Assembly (NCBI RefSeq): GCF_014196205.1
Contig: NZ_JACIDE010000002.1
Coordinates: forward strand, 124,001 to 188,000
DNA length: 64,000 bases
Source of the DNA: Anoxybacteroides voinovskiense
GTDB lineage: Bacteria; Bacillota; Bacilli; Bacillales; Anoxybacillaceae
Reading direction: 5' to 3'
The translations under genes were made by a program, and so were the position numbers. The stretch's first letter is position 1, and each line of letters opens with the position of its first letter. Below, piece after piece: positions 57,344 to 64,000 of this stretch. The notes below the pieces were generated by a model. That model saw only the letters and a list, made by a program, of their open reading frames with translations, was not told the DNA's origin and did not search any database.

Positions 57344-58489
57344 ATGAATACGCAACTATTAGACGCGTTAGCCGCGCTTGTGAAAGAAAAAGGCATTAGC
57401 CAAGACGTGCTCGTTGAAGCGATTGAAGCGGCGATTATCTCGGCATATAAACGCAACTTTGGTCAAGCGCAAAACGTGCGCGTCGACTTCAACATCGAAA
57501 CAGGCACGATTCGAGTATTTGCTCGCAAGGAAGTCGTCGAAGAAGTATACGACTCCCGCCTAGAAATCTCACTCGACGAAGCCCGCCTCATCAATCCAAA
57601 CTACCAAGTAGGCGACGTTGTCGAGATGGAAGTCACACCAAAAGATTTCGGCCGCATTGCTGCACAAACCGCGAAACAAGTCGTCACCCAACGCGTGCGC
57701 GAAGCAGAGCGCGGCGTTATTTATGCGGAGTTTATCGACCGCGAAGAAGACATTATGACAGGCATCGTTCAACGAGTCGACCCGCGCTATGCATATGTCA
57801 GCCTTGGCAAAGTCGAGGCATTGCTTCCGGTCAGCGAACAAATGCCAAACGAAACATATAAACCGCACGACCGACTCAAAGTGTTTATTACGAAAGTAGA
57901 AAAAACGACAAAAGGGCCACAAATTTTCGTCTCCCGTACGCACCCTGGGTTATTAAAACGCTTGTTTGAACTAGAAGTGCCAGAAATTTATGATGGGACA
58001 GTAGAAATTAAATCGATTGCTCGCGAAGCCGGCGACCGCTCGAAAATTTCCGTCCACTCGGACAATCCAGAAGTCGACCCAGTCGGCGCTTGCGTCGGAC
58101 CAAAAGGGCAACGCGTGCAAGCGGTCGTTGATGAATTAAAAGGAGAAAAAATCGATATCGTCCGTTGGTCGGATGACCCAATCGAATTTGTCGCAAACGC
58201 ATTAAGCCCAGCGAAAGTGCTGCGCGTCATCGTTAACGAAGCAGAGCGGGCAACGACGGTCATCGTGCCGGACTACCAGCTATCGCTCGCAATTGGAAAG
58301 CGGGGACAAAACGCTCGGTTAGCCGCGAAGCTAACGAACTGGAAAATCGACATTAAAAGCGAATCGGAAGCAAAACAACTCGGAATCGCTTACGAACCAG
58401 ACACTTTGTTTGCTTCTTTTGAGCCATTAGGAAATAATGAAGAAGACATGAACCTAACATTCGATTTGCCAACAGAAGAAATCGAGTGA
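57344..58489 (+). CDS. nusA: Transcription termination/antitermination factor NusA
   Basis: A 381-residue RNA polymerase-associated factor. Order: N-terminal polymerase-binding domain (about 1-125), S1 domain (about 135-200; [23 protein letters not shown]), and KH1 and KH2 ([44 protein letters not shown]). There is no C-terminal acidic repeat pair, as usual in Firmicutes. Start: ATG at 57344. The upstream frame from 57317 begins in the gap after rimP and adds nine residues. Confidence 0.97.
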   Translation: MNTQLLDALAALVKEKGISQDVLVEAIEAAIISAYKRNFGQAQNVRVDFNIETGTIRVFARKEVVEEVYDSRLEISLDEARLINPNYQVGDVVEMEVTPKDFGRIAAQTAKQVVTQRVREAERGVIYAEFIDREEDIMTGIVQRVDPRYAYVSLGKVEALLPVSEQMPNETYKPHDRLKVFITKVEKTTKGPQIFVSRTHPGLLKRLFELEVPEIYDGTVEIKSIAREAGDRSKISVHSDNPEVDPVGACVGPKGQRVQAVVDELKGEKIDIVRWSDDPIEFVANALSPAKVLRVIVNEAERATTVIVPDYQLSLAIGKRGQNARLAAKLTNWKIDIKSESEAKQLGIAYEPDTLFASFEPLGNNEEDMNLTFDLPTEEIE

Positions 58490-58501
58490 GGGGGGAACGG
58501 A

Positions 58502-58783
58502 ATGAAAAAAATTCCAATGCGAAAATGTGTTGTAACGGGTGAAATGAAACCGAAAAAAGAAATGATTCGCATCGTTCGTTCCAAAGAAGGCGAAGTATCA
58601 ATTGATCCGACCGGGAAAAAAGCTGGTCGCGGAGCCTACATCACGTTAGAGAAAGAATGTATTTTGCTCGCGAAAAAGAAAAAAGTATTGGCGCACCATT
58701 TAAAAGCAGAAATTAGCGACGCGTTGTACGACGAACTGCTTCAACTCGCAGAAAAGGAGACAAACGCAGCGAATGAAAAATAA
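58502..58783 (+). CDS. rnpM: RNase P modulator RnpM (YlxR)
   Basis: A 93-residue basic protein of the YlxR family. [42 protein letters not shown] is diagnostic. YlxR has been described in B. subtilis as a modulator of RNase P (RnpM). It overlaps ylxQ by 11 bp. GGGGGG precedes the ATG. Confidence 0.93.
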   Translation: MKKIPMRKCVVTGEMKPKKEMIRIVRSKEGEVSIDPTGKKAGRGAYITLEKECILLAKKKKVLAHHLKAEISDALYDELLQLAEKETNAANEK

Positions 58784-59087
58784 ATGGTCATCGTTGCTTG
58801 GACTAGCGACCCGAGCGCGCAAAGTCGTTTCTGGCGAAGAATTAGTCGTTAAAGAGATTCGCAGCGGGAGAGCGAAACTTGTGATTTTATCCGACGACGC
58901 ATCGACTAATACGCGCAAAAAAATCGAGGATAAATGTACATCATACGAAATCCCGTTGCGCTATGCACCCGACCGCTACATGCTTGGGCAAGCGATCGGA
59001 AAAGACGCACGGGTAGTCGTCGCCGTCATCGACGATGGGTTTGCACAAACGTTAATGACGCTGTTCGACGAATCATTGTGGGGGTGA
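58773..59087 (+). CDS. ylxQ: YlxQ, L7Ae-family RNA-binding protein
   Basis: A 104-residue protein of the L7Ae/L30e family, likely binding kink-turn [50 protein letters not shown] and [21 protein letters not shown] are typical. It lies in the nusA-infB interval as in Bacillus. Its exact role is not defined. Start: ATG at 58773 overlapping rnpM. Confidence 0.92.
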   Translation: MKNKWSSLLGLATRARKVVSGEELVVKEIRSGRAKLVILSDDASTNTRKKIEDKCTSYEIPLRYAPDRYMLGQAIGKDARVVVAVIDDGFAQTLMTLFDESLWG

Positions 59088-59091
59088 ATCT

Positions 59092-61281
59092 ATGTCTAAA
59101 ATCCGTGTATATGAATACGCGAAAAAAAATAACGTTTCCAGTAAAGACATCATTCATAAGTTAAAAGAAATGAATATTGAAGTTTCCAATCATATGGCAA
59201 CGCTCGAACCAGAAGTCATCGCAAAACTTGATAGTATGTATAAAAAAGCTGAGCCGGCCAAAAAAAGCACGCCAAAGCCGCCAGTGAAAGAAAAACAAAA
59301 CGTGACCGTGAAACCAAAAGGACTAGTCCCTGGGTTTGATGAAGACGAGGAAGAAGTCATCACAACAAAAGTACCGATTAAAAAAGCGGTGACGAAAAAC
59401 AAGGAAGGAAAAAAACACGACTTGCAAATCCAACAAAAAGAAAAGAAAATTTTCACAAACAAAAAGAACAAAAAACGAAACTATGAAGCGCCACAACAAG
59501 AAATACAAGTGAAAAAAGAAAAAGAGCTTCCGAAAAAAATCACGTTTGAAGGCTCATTAACGGTCGCTGAACTAGCGAAAAAACTAGGCAAACAGCCGTC
59601 AGAAATCATTAAAAAACTATTCATGCTCGGCATTACGGCAACAATTAACCAAGACTTAGACAAAGATGCGATCGAGCTTATTTGCTCGGATTACGGAGTA
59701 GAAGTGGAAGAAAAAATCGTCATCGACGAAACAGATTTCGAGTCGCTTGAAATTGTCGATGATCCGGCTAATTTGATTGAGCGTCCACCGGTTGTGACAA
59801 TCATGGGGCACGTCGACCACGGAAAAACGACTCTTCTTGACTCAATTCGCAACTCGAAAGTAACCGCGCAAGAAGCGGGTGGCATTACGCAACATATCGG
59901 TGCTTACCAAGTAACCGTCAACAATAAGAAAATTACTTTCCTAGACACTCCTGGCCACGAAGCATTTACGACAATGCGGGCAAGGGGAGCGCAAGTAACG
60001 GATATCGTTATTCTCGTTGTTGCTGCGGACGACGGTGTCATGCCGCAAACGGTCGAAGCGATTAACCATGCGAAAGCAGCAAACGTGCCAATTATTGTCG
60101 CGGTGAACAAAATCGACAAACCGACGGCAAACCCAGACCGCGTCATGCAAGAATTAATGGAATACGAACTCGTTCCAGAAGAATGGGGCGGCGATACGAT
60201 TTATTGCAAACTATCCGCTTTAACAGGAGAAGGTATTGACAACTTATTAGAAATGATTCTTCTCGTCAGTGAAATGGAAGAATTAAAAGCAAATCCAAAC
60301 CGACGGGCGCTCGGAACGGTCATTGAAGCGAAGCTTGATAAAGGGCGTGGACCTGTCGCTACATTGCTTGTTCAAACAGGAACGTTGCACATCGGTGATC
60401 CGATTGTCGTCGGCAGCACGTATGGCCGTGTGCGGGCGATGACAAACGATGTCGGCCGCCGCGTTAAAGAAGCAGGGCCGTCTACACCAGTCGAAATTAC
60501 AGGGTTAAACGACGTGCCACAAGCCGGCGACCGCTTTATGGTGTTTGAAGACGAGAAAAAAGCGCGACAAATTGGCGAAGCGCGCGCGCAAAAACAATTG
60601 CTTGAACAGCGCAGCGTCAAAACGCGTGTCAGCCTCGATGATTTATTCGAAAAAATTAAGCAAGGCGAAATGAAAGAGCTAAACATTATCGTCAAAGCGG
60701 ACGTGCAAGGTTCTGTCGAAGCACTCGTTGCCGCTTTGCAAAAAATCGATATTGAAGGTGTGCGCGTCAAAATTATTCACTCTGGCGTCGGCGCGATTAC
60801 GGAATACGATATTATGCTTGCCTCTGCTTCTAATGCGATCGTCATCGGCTTTAACGTTCGTCCGGATGCGAACGCCAAACGAGTGGCAGAATCCGAAAAA
60901 GTCGACATTCGTTTGCACCGCATCATCTACAAAGTGATTGAAGAAATTGAAGCAGCGATGAAAGGGATGCTTGACCCAGAATACGAAGAAAAAGTCATCG
61001 GGCAAGCAGAAGTTCGGCAAACGTTTAAAGTATCGAAAGTTGGCACGATTGCCGGCTGCTATGTGACGGACGGAAAAATTACGCGCGACAGCAGCGTGCG
61101 CCTCATTCGCCAAGGGGTCGTCGTATATGAAGGACAAATCGACACATTAAAACGATTCAAAGACGATGTGAAAGAAGTCGCGCAAGGATATGAGTGCGGC
61201 GTGACGATTAAAAACTTCAACGACATTAAAGAAGGCGACGTTATCGAAGCGTATATTATGCAGGAAGTCGAGCGGAAATGA
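59092..61281 (+). CDS. infB: Translation initiation factor IF-2
   Basis: A 729-residue initiator-tRNA GTPase. A basic, Lys-rich N-terminal region (about 1-150) precedes the N2-like domain. The G domain has GHVDHGKT (239-246), DTPGHEAF and NKIDKP. Domains II to IV end with the fMet-tRNA-binding C2 domain ([13 protein letters not shown]). A GGGGGTG site lies before the ATG. Next gene ylxP overlaps by ATGA. Confidence 0.97.
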   Translation: MSKIRVYEYAKKNNVSSKDIIHKLKEMNIEVSNHMATLEPEVIAKLDSMYKKAEPAKKSTPKPPVKEKQNVTVKPKGLVPGFDEDEEEVITTKVPIKKAVTKNKEGKKHDLQIQQKEKKIFTNKKNKKRNYEAPQQEIQVKKEKELPKKITFEGSLTVAELAKKLGKQPSEIIKKLFMLGITATINQDLDKDAIELICSDYGVEVEEKIVIDETDFESLEIVDDPANLIERPPVVTIMGHVDHGKTTLLDSIRNSKVTAQEAGGITQHIGAYQVTVNNKKITFLDTPGHEAFTTMRARGAQVTDIVILVVAADDGVMPQTVEAINHAKAANVPIIVAVNKIDKPTANPDRVMQELMEYELVPEEWGGDTIYCKLSALTGEGIDNLLEMILLVSEMEELKANPNRRALGTVIEAKLDKGRGPVATLLVQTGTLHIGDPIVVGSTYGRVRAMTNDVGRRVKEAGPSTPVEITGLNDVPQAGDRFMVFEDEKKARQIGEARAQKQLLEQRSVKTRVSLDDLFEKIKQGEMKELNIIVKADVQGSVEALVAALQKIDIEGVRVKIIHSGVGAITEYDIMLASASNAIVIGFNVRPDANAKRVAESEKVDIRLHRIIYKVIEEIEAAMKGMLDPEYEEKVIGQAEVRQTFKVSKVGTIAGCYVTDGKITRDSSVRLIRQGVVVYEGQIDTLKRFKDDVKEVAQGYECGVTIKNFNDIKEGDVIEAYIMQEVERK

Positions 61282-61556
61282 TTGGCTACGTCGAATGCGA
61301 ATGCCTGATTTACGACGCGCAATCATTAAAAGAAAAGCGAGCCGTGTTGCAACGAATAATGACACGGCTCCGGCAAAAATATAATATATCAGTAGCCGAA
61401 ATCGATTACCAAGACGTATGGCAACGGACGAAACTAGGGATTGTTGCCGTTACATCAGAGCGGACAGCGACGGAAAAAGAGCTGTATCGCGCGTTAGAGA
61501 TGATTGACTCTTTTCCGGAAATCGAACGGACGGTTACCACATTTGATTGGTTTTAA
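61278..61556 (+). CDS. ylxP: DUF503 family protein YlxP
   Basis: A 92-residue small protein ([36 protein letters not shown]...) with a ferredoxin-like beta-alpha pattern. A constant neighbour of infB and rbfA, so a link to translation or rRNA maturation is likely, but no function is established that I can cite. ATG overlaps the infB stop. Confidence 0.9.
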   Translation: MIGYVECECLIYDAQSLKEKRAVLQRIMTRLRQKYNISVAEIDYQDVWQRTKLGIVAVTSERTATEKELYRALEMIDSFPEIERTVTTFDWF

Positions 61557-61570
61557 TCGAGGTGAGAAAA

Positions 61571-61927
61571 ATGAGTTTGCGAGCTACACGTGTTGGTGAA
61601 CAAATGAAAAAAGAATTAAGTGACATTATCGGGCGCAAACTTAAAGACCCGCGCATCGGGTTTGTGACAGTCACCGATGTTCGCGTCACTGGCGATTTGC
61701 AGCAAGCGAAAGTGTATATTTCTGTTCTCGGCGATGAAGAACAAAAGAAAAATACGCTTAAAGGACTAGCGAAAGCAACAGGGTTCATTCGTTCCGAAAT
61801 CGGCCAACGCATTCGTTTGCGCAAAACGCCGGAAATTTATTTTGAAATTGACGAATCAATCGATTACGGAAACCGCATTGAATCGTTAATTCGCCAAATT
61901 TCCCAAGAACATACGAAAGAGGAATAA
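61571..61927 (+). CDS. rbfA: 30S ribosome-binding factor RbfA
   Basis: A 118-residue KH-domain assembly factor that helps mature the 16S 5' end and functions in cold adaptation. [52 protein letters not shown] is typical. ATG at 61571 after GAGGTGAG. The in-frame GTG/TTG upstream is rejected. Confidence 0.96.
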   Translation: MSLRATRVGEQMKKELSDIIGRKLKDPRIGFVTVTDVRVTGDLQQAKVYISVLGDEEQKKNTLKGLAKATGFIRSEIGQRIRLRKTPEIYFEIDESIDYGNRIESLIRQISQEHTKEE

Positions 61928-61958
61928 TGGATAGACGTGCGGTCTATCCATTTCCATT
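61928..61958 (+). terminator. Hairpin, probable terminator after rbfA
   Basis: Perfect 9-bp stem TGGATAGAC (61928-61936) with GTCTATCCA (61942-61950), 5-nt loop, then a T-containing tail. Moderate strength. Confidence 0.65.
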
Positions 61959-61995
61959 ATTTACATATCACCATCTAGCATAGGAGGGGAGTGTA

Positions 61996-62904
61996 GTGGA
62001 CGGGGTATTATTGTTACATAAACCAGCTGGCATGACGTCACACGATTGCGTGTTTCGAATTCGCCGCCTATTTCAAACAAAAAAAGTCGGGCATACAGGC
62101 ACACTCGACCCAGACGTTTCTGGCGTATTGCCAATTTGTATTGGCAAAGCGACAAGAATTGCGGAATTTTTAACAGGAGCAACCAAAACGTATGAAGGAG
62201 AAGTGACGTTAGGGACGGCGACGACAACAGAAGACGCTTCTGGCGAAATCGTTGCGACAAAACCAGTTGATCGGGCGATTACGCGCCAAGAAATTGAGCA
62301 TGTTTTTCAGCAGCTAACCGGGGAAATTCAGCAAACACCGCCGATGTACTCTGCGGTGAAAGTAAACGGCAAAAAATTGTACGAATACGCACGTGCTGGC
62401 ATCGCAGTTGAACGGCCGTCGCGAGTCGTGACGATTCACGAATTAACGTTATTGGACGATCGAACCGTTTTCATCGGAGAACATCTTTCTTTTCGCTTTC
62501 GCGTGACATGCAGCAAAGGAACATACGTCCGCACATTAGCGGTGATGATTGGCGAACAGCTTGGCTTTCCTGCGCATATGTCACATTTAGTCCGAACGGC
62601 ATCCGGAGCATTTACGCTTGAGCAATGTGTGACATTTTCCGAAATAGAAGACTTTATTGCCCGTGGAGAAGGAGAACGTTTGCTCCTTCCGATCGAAAAA
62701 GCGCTTTTTCATTTGCCGAAATATGAAATGCATGATAAAGTAGCAGAGAAAGTAAAAAACGGTGCGATTTTACCTCTTCCGGAAGAATTACAATTACTTG
62801 AAGGCCCTGTATTAATGGTTAATGAAAAAAATGAAGCAGTTGCCCTTTACTATAAGCATCCGACGAAGCCGCATTTATGGAAGCCATTAAAAGTATTTTC
62901 GTGA
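61996..62904 (+). CDS. truB: tRNA pseudouridine-55 synthase TruB
   Basis: A 302-residue enzyme that makes pseudouridine 55 in the tRNA T-loop. Nucleophile Asp38 is in GHTGTLDPDVSGVLP. TYEGEVTLG, YSAVKVNGKKLYEYAR and SKGTYVRTLAVMIG follow. The C-terminal part is a PUA-like domain. GTG start behind AGGAGGGGAG. In Bacillus it lies between rbfA and ribC, as here. Confidence 0.96.
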   Translation: MDGVLLLHKPAGMTSHDCVFRIRRLFQTKKVGHTGTLDPDVSGVLPICIGKATRIAEFLTGATKTYEGEVTLGTATTTEDASGEIVATKPVDRAITRQEIEHVFQQLTGEIQQTPPMYSAVKVNGKKLYEYARAGIAVERPSRVVTIHELTLLDDRTVFIGEHLSFRFRVTCSKGTYVRTLAVMIGEQLGFPAHMSHLVRTASGAFTLEQCVTFSEIEDFIARGEGERLLLPIEKALFHLPKYEMHDKVAEKVKNGAILPLPEELQLLEGPVLMVNEKNEAVALYYKHPTKPHLWKPLKVFS

Positions 62905-62929
62905 TCGGCGAAAAACAGAAGGTGAAACT

Positions 62930-63913
62930 ATGGAAACAATGTTTATTACACATCCGCACGATCGAAAAAAAGAAAATTTCCCGCCAACTGTCATGGCGCT
63001 CGGCTATTTCGACGGTGTTCATCTCGGACATCAACAAGTCATTCGAACAGCGGTAGAACTGGCAGCTGAGGCTGGCTATAAAAGTGCCGTCATGACGTTT
63101 CACCCGCACCCGTCTGTCGTACTTAGGAAGAAAGAAGCGCACGTCCAGCTGATTACGCCGCTTCGCGAAAAAGAGCGGCTCATCGCCCAGTTGGGGGTAG
63201 ATTATTTGTACGTCGTCGAGTTTACCCCTTCGTTTGCCGATCTTCTTCCGCAGCAATTTGTCGATCAATATATTATCGATTTTCACGTGAAACATGTCGT
63301 TGCTGGCTTTGATTTTACATACGGCCGCCTCGGAAAAGGGACGATGGAAACACTCCCGTTTCATGCGCGCGAGCAATTTACGCATACGATCGTTCCAAAG
63401 CTAGCAAGAAACGGCGAAAAAGTGAGTTCCACCTACATTCGACAGTTGCTAAAAAGCGGGGACGTCGATCAACTCCCGCCATTGCTTAGTCGTTTCTATA
63501 CAGTCAAAGGGACAGTCATTGACGGAGAAAAGCGGGGGCGTACAATCGGCTTTCCAACCGCCAACATTGCCCTAACAGACGATTACCTTTTGCCAGCGCT
63601 TGGTGTATATGCGGTGAAAATTCATATCGGAACAGAAGTGTACAACGGTGTATGTAACGTCGGATACAAACCGACATTTCATGCCGAGCGTCAAGGACAA
63701 CCACATATAGAAGTGCATATTTTTAATTTTGCAGCCGATATTTATGGGCAAACGGTCACGATCGAATGGCATAAACGGCTACGCAGTGAACAAAAATTTT
63801 CGAGCATTGAACAATTAATAAAGCAAATCGAGCGTGACCAAGAGCAAGCAAAAGCATATTTTCTAAATTTAAGCGAAAATCCTTGCATTTTGTCGCAAAA
63901 CGATGTATGCTAA
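62930..63913 (+). CDS. ribF: Bifunctional riboflavin kinase/FAD synthetase
   Basis: A 327-residue protein (ribC in B. subtilis) that makes FMN and then FAD. The N-terminal nucleotidyltransferase domain has MALGYFDGVHLGHQQV and the FVVEF-like YVVEFTP strand. The C-terminal flavokinase domain has KRGRTIGFPTANI and LYNG-like VYNGVCNVGYKPT. AGAAGG precedes the ATG. Last complete gene in the window. Confidence 0.96.
   Translation: METMFITHPHDRKKENFPPTVMALGYFDGVHLGHQQVIRTAVELAAEAGYKSAVMTFHPHPSVVLRKKEAHVQLITPLREKERLIAQLGVDYLYVVEFTPSFADLLPQQFVDQYIIDFHVKHVVAGFDFTYGRLGKGTMETLPFHAREQFTHTIVPKLARNGEKVSSTYIRQLLKSGDVDQLPPLLSRFYTVKGTVIDGEKRGRTIGFPTANIALTDDYLLPALGVYAVKIHIGTEVYNGVCNVGYKPTFHAERQGQPHIEVHIFNFAADIYGQTVTIEWHKRLRSEQKFSSIEQLIKQIERDQEQAKAYFLNLSENPCILSQNDVC
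63883..63911 (+). promoter_or_regulatory. Candidate promoter of rpsO
   Basis: TTGCAT (63883-63888) and TATGCT (63906-63911), 17-bp spacer, inside the last codons and stop of ribF. It would start the transcript that covers the S15 leader. Confidence 0.5.
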
Positions 63914-63930
63914 TAACTGTATGCAAAATA

Positions 63931-63977
63931 GCCATTGCTTGGCAAGTCGAGTCACCGACGCTTGCTCGGTAATTGGC
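63931..63977 (+). promoter_or_regulatory. S15 (rpsO) leader
   Basis: Closing GCCA (63931-63934) with TGGC (63974-63977), a GCAAG (63942-63946) with CTTGC (63961-63965) arm, and an inner GTCG/CGAC hairpin. This is the region where Geobacillus rpsO messages carry an S15-binding operator with a multi-branched fold. AAGGAGGTG (63988-63996) follows, so rpsO must begin at or just beyond position 64000. Folding was judged by eye. Confidence 0.6.
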
Positions 63978-64000
63978 GGTTAATTTTAAGGAGGTGAACG

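Overview
This is a contiguous piece of chromosome from a low-to-moderate G+C Gram-positive of the family Bacillaceae. Protein sequences and gene order follow Bacillus subtilis closely: trmD-rplS-rbgA-rnhB-ylqG-ylqH-sucCD-dprA-topA-trmFO-xerC(codV)-hslV(clpQ)-hslU(clpY)-codY-fla/che-rpsB-tsf-pyrH-frr-uppS-cdsA-dxr-rasP-proS-polC-rimP-nusA-rnpM-ylxQ-infB-ylxP-rbfA-truB-ribF-(rpsO). A lepB gene between rplS and rbgA, several extra small genes in the flagellar operon and residue preferences suggest the thermophilic Anoxybacillus/Geobacillus branch. That placement is an inference, not a measurement. Every gene I accept lies on the + strand. I see no tRNA, rRNA, insertion sequence, prophage or CRISPR array.

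Region 1 (1-4500) holds the end of trmD, rplS with a structured leader, signal peptidase lepB, ribosome-assembly GTPase rbgA, RNase HII rnhB, and the coupled pair ylqG-ylqH. That pair resembles detached C-terminal domains of flagellar FliK and FlhB. Region 2 (4500-15030) holds sucCD with a candidate CcpA site at its promoter, dprA, topA, trmFO, xerC, the hslVU protease and the nutritional repressor codY, which ends at a strong terminator.

Region 3 (15030-43206) is the fla/che operon. Its order is basal body and motor switch first (flgB-flgC-fliE-fliF-fliG-fliH-fliI-fliJ-ylxF-fliK-flgD-hook-swrD-fliL-fliM-fliY). The chemotaxis response regulator cheY follows, then the export gate (fliO-P-Q-R-flhB-flhA), flhF-flhG, the chemosensory core (cheB-cheA-cheW-cheC-cheD), sigD and swrB. 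Genes overlap or nearly abut almost throughout. Many starts are TTG or GTG, and I find no strong internal terminator. Accessory genes in this block include a TIGR02530-like gene and two small genes flanking sigD that I do not place in B. subtilis.

Region 4 (43207-64000) is the translation, membrane and replication block. rpsB and tsf each have a promoter or leader structure. They are followed by pyrH-frr, uppS-cdsA-dxr-rasP-proS-polC, then the rimP-nusA-rnpM-ylxQ-infB-ylxP-rbfA operon, truB and ribF. The window stops on the ribosome-binding site of what should be rpsO, just after a structured leader.

I found no clearly new multi-gene system. The best leads are these: an 11-bp hairpin placed exactly between the Shine-Dalgarno and the start codon of swrD; the ylqG-ylqH FliK/FlhB-like pair; an HslV whose N-terminus lacks the nucleophile serine described for B. 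subtilis; a XerC with an extra tail encoded by inverted repeats; a large insertion in the hook protein; and the small unknown genes beside sigD.
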